Made by a program: the position numbers and the translations under genes. A model generated the notes under the pieces. The model was not told where the DNA came from. It saw only the letters and a list, made by a program, of their open reading frames with translations, and did not search any database. 64,000 bases of DNA from Desulfurispirillum indicum S5 (lineage in GTDB: Bacteria > Chrysiogenota > Chrysiogenetes > Chrysiogenales > Chrysiogenaceae), in NCBI RefSeq assembly GCF_000177635.2, contig NC_014836.1:2464001-2528000 (forward strand). Reading direction: 5' to 3'. Below are positions 20,753-27,721 of this stretch, piece after piece; positions within the stretch are counted from its first letter, which is position 1, and each line of letters opens with the position of its first letter.

Positions 20753-21229
20753 ATGTTGAACGTTGTATTGTTTGAGCCTCGTATACCTCAAAATACCGGA
20801 AATATCGGCCGCCTGTGTGTTCTCACCGGCTGTCGGCTGCACCTGATAGAGCCCCTGGGTTTTTCCCTGGACGCCAGGCACCTGCGTCGCGCAGGGCTGG
20901 ACTACTGGGAACACCTGCCCCTGCGCGTTCATGGGACGCTTGCGGAATTCCTTGAGTATGTGAACTTCCAGAAAGGTACACTGTGTGGCATTACCACGAA
21001 GGCGCGCAGACCATACACGCAGATTCCCGTCGATGGTGGCCCGCTCTTCGTCATTTTCGGTCGCGAAGATACCGGGATGACTGAGGCGCTGCACGGGGCC
21101 TGCGGCGAAAAACGCTACCGGTTGCCGATGCGGGAATGCTCCAGTTGCCGCAGCATGAATCTGTCCAGTAGTGTTGCTGTGGTGGTTTATGATATATTGC
21201 GAAGGCAGGGTTTTTCTGAACTTTTGTAG
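20753..21229 (+). CDS. trmL: tRNA (cytidine/uridine-2'-O-)-methyltransferase TrmL
   Basis: Methylates the ribose of the wobble base in tRNA-Leu species. It has 158 residues of a minimal SPOUT fold: N-terminal [19 protein letters not shown], then [11 protein letters not shown] and [26 protein letters not shown], the SAM-binding knot. ECSSCRSMN replaces the more usual short R-S-L-N. Divergent from the chemoreceptor, with an 84-bp gap. Confidence 0.92.
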   Translation: MLNVVLFEPRIPQNTGNIGRLCVLTGCRLHLIEPLGFSLDARHLRRAGLDYWEHLPLRVHGTLAEFLEYVNFQKGTLCGITTKARRPYTQIPVDGGPLFVIFGREDTGMTEALHGACGEKRYRLPMRECSSCRSMNLSSSVAVVVYDILRRQGFSELL

Positions 21230-21276
21230 CGGCAAGTTTCATTTTAGGCTCTTTGTCCATGTAAAGGGGATAATGC

Positions 21277-22713
21277 ATGCAGGATCAGCAGGAACTGTTG
21301 GGAGAAGAAGAGACCAGTGGCAGCGGTTCTTCTGAACTTTGTGAAACCACTGTCGGCAGCTGGTTTGATCTTTTCTGGCATGACAATCGCCAGAGGCAGG
21401 AGTTTCTCTACTACTGTGGCGTTGTCCTGCTGCTGATTCTTGCCGTTGGAGTGCTGGGGGGAATGTACCTGCACCTGGACGATGGTCATAGCGCTGGCAG
21501 CCGCTCGCTGGTTGTGCTGGTTCTCTCTTTTGCCGCAGGTGGCGCACTTGCCATTGGTTTGCTGTATGGAGCACTGCTTGTCGGCTTTATGAAGAGGTGG
21601 AAACGGGATATGCTGAGCCGACTTTTTGATGTGCGTTCGGCCGCTGAGCTTGCCGGAACGGGGCCCGTTGGGGTGCGTCTGTTCAGTGGACTGCAGAACC
21701 CCATGGCCAGCGCGGCTTTCCTCTGGTCGACGGTGGGAAATACCCCCTTTGAAGAGTTTGTCGAGCGCTGGGTTGTTTATATCGAGGAAGATATGCTGGG
21801 AAAGATGCCCTGTATTCGCGGCAATCCCCAAGCGGTCATCAGCGTGAACGCCTATCCGGAAAAATATCAGAAGGTGCTCTTTGCCGATGGCCTTGTGCGT
21901 ATGGATGGTTCCCAGACAGCGCTTTTCGGTGTGGTGCCTTTTCTTTCTGAAGGACTGGTGGCAGCAGACTACCAGGATTCCAAGGAGCTGCTCCTTTCCA
22001 TGCCGGCAGAAATCGCAGAAATGCAGAAGCGCATAGGGGGAGGAGAGGGGGCGCCCAGGCGCGAACTTCGCTATCCATCAGAGCTTGAGCTTCTGATACC
22101 CGAAGACACACTGGATGTTCTGACGGTATTTGATATTGATCTGGCCAAGTGGCACTTCGATGTCTTCAGTCGCCAGTACAGCCTGGAGCAATTCACGGAA
22201 AGCCCCCGGGAGTTCCGCGTGAAGGTGCTGGAGTACTTTGGGACAGTGCCGACGTTTCAACGCATTCGTGCCGGTATGCACGATCTCGAATCCAGTCTTG
22301 CCAGCTCCTACGGTAAGGCCTTTGGCTTGCTGCTGGATGAATTCGGCTATCGGCATAAGCGTAAGACCTATGAGCAGTTTGTTCGTCAGTGTACGCGCCT
22401 GTTTCGCCTGTTCATGATGATGGAGCACCAGATTCGGGAGTTGACCGTTCGCGATCGGGTGAGCATTGCCCTGTTGCGCAATCATCTGCGTGAAATGCCC
22501 TGGGAGATGGCGGTGCTGATGGTGGGCCCGCCCCGGGCGATCATCGCCCAGCTGAATATTGCCGGTATTCGACCTGACAGGCCCTATATTTTTTTCCTGA
22601 AAGAGGCAGGGGTTGATGATCTTGGTGAGTCGCCCTATCGGCGAACCATTGAGTCAACACTCGAAGAGGCTGGTTATAAAAGCTTTGAGCTGTGTTTTAT
22701 GCCACTGCCGTGA
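21277..22713 (+). CDS. Unrecognised two-helix inner-membrane protein
   Basis: I do not recognise this 478-residue protein. The acidic N-terminus (~1-44) is followed by two membrane helices (~45-66, ~76-100), a short basic RWKR stop and a large soluble part (~105-478) with no cysteine cluster, nucleotide motif or catalytic signature I can name. By the positive-inside rule the soluble part is cytoplasmic. AAGGGG precedes ATG 21277. It is monocistronic, ending at a terminator shared with the carbonic anhydrase gene. Confidence 0.7.
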   Translation: MQDQQELLGEEETSGSGSSELCETTVGSWFDLFWHDNRQRQEFLYYCGVVLLLILAVGVLGGMYLHLDDGHSAGSRSLVVLVLSFAAGGALAIGLLYGALLVGFMKRWKRDMLSRLFDVRSAAELAGTGPVGVRLFSGLQNPMASAAFLWSTVGNTPFEEFVERWVVYIEEDMLGKMPCIRGNPQAVISVNAYPEKYQKVLFADGLVRMDGSQTALFGVVPFLSEGLVAADYQDSKELLLSMPAEIAEMQKRIGGGEGAPRRELRYPSELELLIPEDTLDVLTVFDIDLAKWHFDVFSRQYSLEQFTESPREFRVKVLEYFGTVPTFQRIRAGMHDLESSLASSYGKAFGLLLDEFGYRHKRKTYEQFVRQCTRLFRLFMMMEHQIRELTVRDRVSIALLRNHLREMPWEMAVLMVGPPRAIIAQLNIAGIRPDRPYIFFLKEAGVDDLGESPYRRTIESTLEEAGYKSFELCFMPLP

Positions 22714-22724
22714 GTGTGAGATCC

Positions 22725-22757
22725 GCAAAAAAGACGCCCATGAGGCGTCTTTTTTGC
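22725..22757. terminator. Bidirectional terminator between convergent genes
   Basis: Perfect 14-bp stem: GCAAAAAAGACGCC (22725-22738) and GGCGTCTTTTTTGC (22744-22757). T runs appear on both strands, so it can end both the plus-strand membrane-protein gene and the minus-strand carbonic anhydrase gene. Confidence 0.9.
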
Positions 22758-22768
22758 GTTGAGGGGTG

Positions 22769-23407
22769 TTATGGGGTGAAGGTGTCGGTTACCAGCTCAA
22801 ACTCCATGGATTCCTTGTTGTAGCTGAAGACTTCACCGGTTTCGATAATATAATACCAGCCGAGAATACTCAGCTTCCCTTCCTGATAACGCTCCTTGAT
22901 ATAGGGGTAAGAGAGCAGATTTTTCATCTGCTGCACCACGTTCATCTGCTCCGTCATCCATTCGCGCTTTTGCGCATCGGCATCGGGGTACTCTCGCAGA
23001 ATTTTTTCCTTCACTCCGTGTGATATTTCCAGCCATTTCTTGACATGGGGTACGGCGTTCAGTGTCTCCTCGGGGGCGAAAAGGGCGTTGCAGCCGCCAC
23101 AATTGGAGTGTCCGCAGACGACGATATTTTCAACATTGAGCGCTTTTACCGCGTATTCAATGGCCGAAAGCGTGGCGACATAGTCGTTGGTATCGCGATA
23201 TGGCGGCACGATATTGGCCACATTGCGTATGACGAAAAGCTCTCCAGGCAGTGTCTGAGTGATGAGATTCGGTACGACCCGTGAGTCTGAACAGCCGATA
23301 AAAAGGGTGTGAGGGCTTTGGGACTGGCCAAGTTCTTTGAAAAGATCCTTGTGGCTCTGGTAGTCGCTTTCGCGGAAGCGGACTATCCCCTGGTAGAGGC
23401 GTTCCAT
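22769..23407 (-). CDS. can: Beta-class carbonic anhydrase
   Basis: Interconverts CO2 and bicarbonate. The 212 residues carry the zinc ligands in IGCSDSR and in CGHSNCGGC (Cys, Asp, His, Cys pattern). GELFVIRNVANIVPP and the C-terminal LGWYYIIETGEVFSYN are also typical. An AAAGGAG site precedes the ATG. It is divergent from the symporter operon, which could use bicarbonate balance during acetate uptake; that link is only inferred from position. Confidence 0.95.
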   Translation of the reverse strand: MERLYQGIVRFRESDYQSHKDLFKELGQSQSPHTLFIGCSDSRVVPNLITQTLPGELFVIRNVANIVPPYRDTNDYVATLSAIEYAVKALNVENIVVCGHSNCGGCNALFAPEETLNAVPHVKKWLEISHGVKEKILREYPDADAQKREWMTEQMNVVQQMKNLLSYPYIKERYQEGKLSILGWYYIIETGEVFSYNKESMEFELVTDTFTP

Positions 23408-23675
23408 GCAGTGTGCTCCTTTATTAATGGTGAACTTTATCTTGTCATGTTTTCGAGATGATCAGCGTGGGGATATTCTGAGTTTGAATCTTGAGAAAAA
23501 TCGCACAAACAACGTTCTGTTGTCAAGAAAATGTAACAGAGTAGCGGTAAAATGTTTTCTTTGCGCTAAATCGTTGTTAGGGAAAATGTTAGCCAAACAA
23601 CACTGCGCTTTGTAACTCCATATACGGTATTGTATTGTCTTGCGGTGTCCGGCGTCAACAACCAATGTTTTATGA

Positions 23676-23694
23676 ATTGTATACAGTGTACAAT
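23676..23694 (+). promoter_or_regulatory. Near-palindromic operator ATTGTATACAGTGTACAAT
   Basis: The 9-1-9 dyad ATTGTATAC/GTGTACAAT matches at 8 of 9 positions. It contains the ATTGTATACA core also found twice at the ATP synthase promoter. It lies 33 bp upstream of the symporter -35 box. Confidence 0.5.
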
Positions 23695-23727
23695 CTTTAT
23701 AAACAAAAGGCTTACGAAAAAAGTCGC

Positions 23728-23756
23728 TTGACATGTGAACGGGTTGGCACTATAAG
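23728..23756 (+). promoter_or_regulatory. Strong sigma70 promoter of the DUF4212/symporter operon
   Basis: Consensus TTGACA (23728-23733), 17-nt spacer and TATAAG (23751-23756). Transcription would begin near 23763, about 480 nt before the first start codon. Confidence 0.75.
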
Positions 23757-24241
23757 CAGGAACGAGGATAGAACGTCATATCATTTTGGCGACAATGATC
23801 GGAAAACCTGGAGGTGCCTGTCGAGGCGGTTACCAGGGAAGGGGATCTCGCTCTATTGGTAGCAGATGTTCTTTCATAAGGGAGTGGGATATCGTTAACG
23901 GTGTTTTATTTGTGTCGCCAGGATGTCAGTGGCGCGTCAATGTGACACCTTGGAACAATTCGCAGGGGGTGCAGAAGGGAAAGCAGCTCAAGATCGTTCT
24001 GGGGATAGTGCCGCAACGGCAGGTGGTCCCTGCAGAAATAACGCTACTGTTTAGGGAGGTGACATCATGGCCAAGACCTCAGGCCACCCTATAGGTTTTG
24101 CCACTGCTCCTTGACGCGGCGAGTCCGTGAAGGGTTATTGTGGACAGGGAGCGTATCTCTGGGAAATTTCGAGGTGCATCGCATCTCCATTGAGGTTTGA
24201 AAGGTCGTTGAACGCTTTTTTAAGAAAAGGAAGGTGGGAAT

Positions 24242-24535
24242 ATGAGTGAAAAAGACACTGAATTGACCCCGCAAAATTACTGGAAAGAAAATGTACGCTT
24301 GCTGTCCATACTTCTGGTGATCTGGTTCGTGGTCTCTTATGGATTCGGTATTCTGCTGGTGGATGTGCTCAATAACATTCGTCTCTTCGGCTTTCAGCTT
24401 GGCTTCTGGTTTGCCCAGCAGGGATCAATTTACGTGTTCCTGGCATTGATTATCATCTATGTGCGTGGCATGGCCAAACTGGACGAGAAGTACAATGTCG
24501 GTGAAGACAAGCCTGTAAAAGCAGCGAAGAAATAA
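24242..24535 (+). CDS. DUF4212 small subunit of sodium/substrate symporter
   Basis: Small membrane partner found next to VC_2705-type sodium:solute symporters. The 97 residues have two hydrophobic spans (~20-40 and ~52-75), with the family motifs YWKENVRL, WFVVSYGFGILL and FGFQLGFWFAQQGSIYVF. The charged C-terminus is cytoplasmic. A GGAAGGTGG site precedes ATG 24242. The large subunit begins 10 bp downstream. Confidence 0.93.
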   Translation: MSEKDTELTPQNYWKENVRLLSILLVIWFVVSYGFGILLVDVLNNIRLFGFQLGFWFAQQGSIYVFLALIIIYVRGMAKLDEKYNVGEDKPVKAAKK

Positions 24536-24545
24536 GGGGGGACGT

Positions 24546-26261
24546 ATGGATTTACAACTTATGATATACCTCTTTGTCGGGGGTACCTTCGCGATTTATA
24601 TCGGTATTGCCATCTGGGCAAAGGCCGGTTCGACAAAGGATTTCTATGTGGCTGGTGGCGGTGTTCCGCCTGTGATGAACGGCATGGCGACTGCGGCTGA
24701 CTGGATGTCGGCGGCGTCCTTTATCTCCATGGCGGGCCTGATTGCCTTCCTGGGTTATGACGGCTCCATGTACCTGATGGGCTGGACTGGCGGTTACGTC
24801 CTGCTGGCGATGCTGCTGGCTCCTTACCTTCGCAAGTTCGGAAAGTTTACGGTTCCCGATTTTGTCGGTGATCGCTACTATTCCGATACGGCTCGTATTG
24901 TAGCGGCCATTTGTACCATCTTTATTTCCTTTACCTATGTTGCCGGCCAGATGCGCGGTGTTGGTATCGTCTTCTCCCGCTTCCTGCAGGTGGACGTGAA
25001 CAGCGGCGTTATCATTGGTATGGTTATCGTCTTCATCTACGCCGTACTTGGCGGCATGAAGGGTATCACCTACACCCAGGTTGCCCAGTATTGCGTGCTG
25101 ATCACGGCCTATCTGGTGCCTGCGATTTTCCTCTCCATTATGACCACCGGCCACTTCTTCCCCCAGACGGGTATGGGTGCCACGGTTCTTGACCCTGTTA
25201 CTGGCGCTGACACCGGAGTCTATCTGCTGGATCGACTGGATGGCATGCTGACGGAGCTGGGCTTTGTGGCCTACACCGACGGCACCAAGTCCACCCTTGA
25301 TCTGTTCTTTATTACCGTAGCCCTGATGGCTGGTACGGCAGGTCTGCCCCACGTTATCGTGCGTTTCTTCACGGTTCCCCGTGTGCATGACGCCCGTATT
25401 TCTGCAGGCTGGGCCCTGTTCTTCATCGCCCTGCTCTACACGACTGCCCCTGCGGTAGGTGTGTTTGCCCGTACCAACATCATCGAAACGGTGCATGGTC
25501 AGGATTACGCCGAGATGCCCCAGTGGTTCAAAACCTGGGAGCAGACGGGCCTGATTGGCGTTTCCAATCCGACTCCCAATGCCGAAGGGAAGATCATTCT
25601 CGATATGTCACGTGGCGCAACGGAGAACTCTGTGCGCGTTGACCGCGACATCATGGTTCTGGCGAACCCTGAAATGAGTCAGCTGCCCAACTGGGTAATT
25701 GCTCTGGTTGCAGCTGGTGGTATGGCGGCAGCCCTCTCCACGGCGGCTGGTCTGCTCCTGGTTATTTCGACATCCATTGCCCACGATGTTCTGGGTAAGG
25801 TGGTGATGAAAGGCAAGATGTCCGACAAGGGTGAGCTTCTGGCGGCCCGGATAGCAGCGGCGGTGGCCATCTGTGTCGCAGGTCTGCTGGGCATCTATCC
25901 GCCGGGCTTTGTGGCCCAGGTGGTGGCTTTCGCCTTCGGACTTGCCTGCGCCTCCTTCTTCCCGGTTATTATCATGGGCGTATTCTCCAAGCGCATGAAT
26001 AAGGAAGGCGCCATTGCCGGCATGACTGTGGGTCTGAGCTTTACTTTCGTGTACATCGTCTACACCCGCTTTATTAACACCGATCCCTCCATCTGGTGGT
26101 TCGGTATCTCTCCCGAGGGTATCGGTACCCTGGGTATGATCTTTAACTTTATCGCGGCCTACGTGGTTTCCAGGATGACATCGCCTCCTCCGGCGCATAT
26201 CCAGGATCTTATCGAGGACATCCGCGTTCCCAAAGGCGCTGGAGCGGCAACTCACCACTGA
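24546..26261 (+). CDS. Sodium:solute symporter, VC_2705 subfamily (probable short-chain carboxylate uptake)
   Basis: SSS-family permease of 571 residues with about 13 membrane helices. Family features include DFYVAGGGVPPVMNGMATAA, SAASFISMAGLIAF, FTYVAGQMRGVGIVFSR and the GTAGLPHVIVRFFTVP segment. Related proteins carry acetate or other small monocarboxylates with Na+; the substrate here is inferred. The strong GGGGGG site and 10-bp gap point to co-expression with DUF4212. A terminator follows. Confidence 0.92.
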   Translation: MDLQLMIYLFVGGTFAIYIGIAIWAKAGSTKDFYVAGGGVPPVMNGMATAADWMSAASFISMAGLIAFLGYDGSMYLMGWTGGYVLLAMLLAPYLRKFGKFTVPDFVGDRYYSDTARIVAAICTIFISFTYVAGQMRGVGIVFSRFLQVDVNSGVIIGMVIVFIYAVLGGMKGITYTQVAQYCVLITAYLVPAIFLSIMTTGHFFPQTGMGATVLDPVTGADTGVYLLDRLDGMLTELGFVAYTDGTKSTLDLFFITVALMAGTAGLPHVIVRFFTVPRVHDARISAGWALFFIALLYTTAPAVGVFARTNIIETVHGQDYAEMPQWFKTWEQTGLIGVSNPTPNAEGKIILDMSRGATENSVRVDRDIMVLANPEMSQLPNWVIALVAAGGMAAALSTAAGLLLVISTSIAHDVLGKVVMKGKMSDKGELLAARIAAAVAICVAGLLGIYPPGFVAQVVAFAFGLACASFFPVIIMGVFSKRMNKEGAIAGMTVGLSFTFVYIVYTRFINTDPSIWWFGISPEGIGTLGMIFNFIAAYVVSRMTSPPPAHIQDLIEDIRVPKGAGAATHH

Positions 26262-26277
26262 GTCCTGCTTCTGTGCG

Positions 26278-26304
26278 GCCCCCGGTTCTCCGGGGGCTTT
26301 TTTT
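26278..26304 (+). terminator. Terminator after the first symporter operon
   Basis: Stem GCCCCCGG (26278-26285) / CCGGGGGC (26290-26297), then seven T. Confidence 0.93.
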
Positions 26305-26395
26305 ATTTACCGTGCGAGCAAGAAGACGTATGGTATTGGCTTCAGCGTATGACTCTTTTGGTCGCGCACTTTCAATAAAACGAACATGGTGAGTC

Positions 26396-26707
26396 ATGAA
26401 TTTTTTGAAGAATCTCTATCGATCGGGCAAGCTTCCCCGCTGGCTCATTTTTCTTTCCATTATCATGTTCATTGTCGTGTATCTTTCCTTTCGCGAAACT
26501 ACGCAGGCCAAGTTCTATAACGGGTGTCTGCAGGGGGATTCCCGTCCGACGCCTGCACAGTGTCAGTGTCTGACGGACTACGTTTTCGAGCACCTTGATG
26601 GTATTCAGGTAATTGCGATCATGGAGCCCAAGCGCATCCGGAAGCAGGATGACATGGAGCGGATTCAGCAGGTGCTCAGAGCCGGAACCGAAGCGTGCGG
26701 GTGGTGA
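26396..26707 (+). CDS. Small membrane-anchored protein, function unknown
   Basis: It has 103 residues. One hydrophobic helix (~16-31, WLIFLSIIMFIVVYLSF) follows a basic N-terminus; the rest is a soluble domain with four cysteines (NGCLQG, QCQCL and a C-terminal EACGW). The cysteines suggest an oxidised periplasmic domain, if the N-terminus is inside. Not recognised. A second small membrane-protein gene follows 4 bp later. Confidence 0.6.
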   Translation: MNFLKNLYRSGKLPRWLIFLSIIMFIVVYLSFRETTQAKFYNGCLQGDSRPTPAQCQCLTDYVFEHLDGIQVIAIMEPKRIRKQDDMERIQQVLRAGTEACGW

Positions 26708-26711
26708 TCTG

Positions 26712-26948
26712 ATGGTGGCTGTTATTCTTTCCGCCCTGCAGTACATTTTCCTTGTTTTTGGCCTGCTGCTGGTGCTGGCGTCGTTCTTCCTGTATCTTCG
26801 CCGCACAGGCGACGTGAAGGGTGTTATCATGTTCTGGTCTCCCCGCATGGTGATGCTGAAGCAGGAGTTTGTCATTAACCGTGTTGGCTTCGGGCTGATG
26901 TTTGCGGGTGTGGTTCTTCGTATCCTCTATTTTTCCTTTTATCTTTAG
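26712..26948 (+). CDS. Small two-helix membrane protein, function unknown
   Basis: 78 residues from ATG 26712. Two hydrophobic helices (~4-27 and ~57-76) are joined by a basic loop (YLRRTGDVKGV). The frame is open further upstream, but there it overlaps the preceding gene in another phase. Probably an operon with the gene before it; ends at a strong terminator. Confidence 0.55.
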   Translation: MVAVILSALQYIFLVFGLLLVLASFFLYLRRTGDVKGVIMFWSPRMVMLKQEFVINRVGFGLMFAGVVLRILYFSFYL

Positions 26949-27002
26949 CGGGCTGCTGGAGAGGGGAAGGTCTTTTGTGCTGAGATTGTCATGAATTGTG
27001 GT

Positions 27003-27037
27003 GCCGCACGCGTTTTCGCGTGCGGCTCTTTTTTTTT
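27003..27037 (+). terminator. Terminator after the small membrane-protein pair
   Basis: 10-bp stem GCCGCACGCG (27003-27012) / CGCGTGCGGC (27017-27026), TTTT loop, then TCTTTTTTTTT. Confidence 0.93.
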
Positions 27038-27326
27038 GGGTTGGTGTGGCGTGGTCGGATGGGGCGTGTGATGGTGGTGCTTGTCGGTGCGCCTGGCCTA
27101 TCTTTTTTTCTTACAATGAGATATTGAGATTGTGCCATATTTTGAGCCATGCAAATGTTAATTGCTACAGCGATGCGTGTTTACAATAGCGCTTTCTTGA
27201 CTGTGCAACAATGCGCGCTGACTTTTCAGGCCGTTATCTGAGGTTGAAAACTTGATAATGTATGACGACGTTTGTCTGGTTACGATTTTTCAGTTGACAG
27301 GCTATGTGTTGTGTGGCAGCATCGGG

Positions 27327-27388
27327 CCGTTTTGGCTTTCCGGAAACAGATTAGCTGTTGCACGAGCTCTTTCCCGAAAGCCAAACGG
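27327..27388 (+). promoter_or_regulatory. Long leader hairpin upstream of the DUF485 gene
   Basis: CCGTTTTGGCTTTC (27327-27340) pairs with GAAAGCCAAACGG (27376-27388), 13 bp with one bulged T and a 35-nt loop. No T run follows, so it is not a simple terminator. A second hairpin, TTGCCGA/TCGGCAA (27392-27407), is close by. Confidence 0.45.
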
Positions 27389-27433
27389 GGTTTGCCGACA
27401 TCGGCAAGCCAATTCAGAGACAAGGAGAGTGTG

Positions 27434-27721
27434 ATGGGACACGGACCGGCGGTCAAGCTTGGCAAGGATAATGCCTCGCCGTACAAAGCAAAGCTCGGAA
27501 TTAAGATGTTTTGGGTGTATGCCCTTCTGTACCTTGGTTTTGTGGTGATTAACCTGAACTGGCCCTCATTGATGGCGGCCCATGTGCTTGGTATGAATTT
27601 TGCGCTGGCCTATGGCCTCGGGCTGATTGTCATCGCCATGGTGATGGCAATGGTCTATAACTACTTCTGCACCAAGGCAGAGCGTGAGATGAACAAGGAC
27701 GAGAAGGCGGTGGTACGATGA
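27434..27721 (+). CDS. DUF485 small membrane protein (symporter partner)
   Basis: 95 residues from ATG 27434, which has AAGGAG 6 nt upstream; the longer frame from 27272 lies in the leader. Two membrane helices (~26-44 and ~57-79), typical of the DUF485 (YjcH-type) protein encoded before ActP-type permeases. The stop overlaps the start of the permease gene (ATGA). Confidence 0.9.
   Translation: MGHGPAVKLGKDNASPYKAKLGIKMFWVYALLYLGFVVINLNWPSLMAAHVLGMNFALAYGLGLIVIAMVMAMVYNYFCTKAEREMNKDEKAVVR

Larger units (their letters stand above)
23408..24241. other. Long intergenic region: promoter and ~480-nt untranslated leader
   Basis: No convincing gene. It holds a near-palindromic operator (23676-23694), a strong promoter (23728-23756) and then about 480 nt before the first start codon. 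A 102-codon open frame at 23786-24094 has no recognisable protein features. A small hairpin GAGGTGC/GCATCTC lies at 24171-24187. No tRNA or known riboswitch core was recognised. Confidence 0.6.
26949..27433. other. Intergenic region: terminator and structured leader of the second symporter operon
   Basis: Holds the terminator at 27003-27037, AT-rich DNA from 27100 to 27290, a TTGACA at 27295-27300 without a good -10 partner, and two hairpins (27327-27388, 27392-27407) just before the DUF485 gene. No gene seen. Confidence 0.6.

Noticed and set aside
23786-24094. 102-codon gene in the symporter leader
   Set aside because: Low-complexity N-terminus, no recognisable domain, and no good ribosome-binding site; treated as leader RNA.
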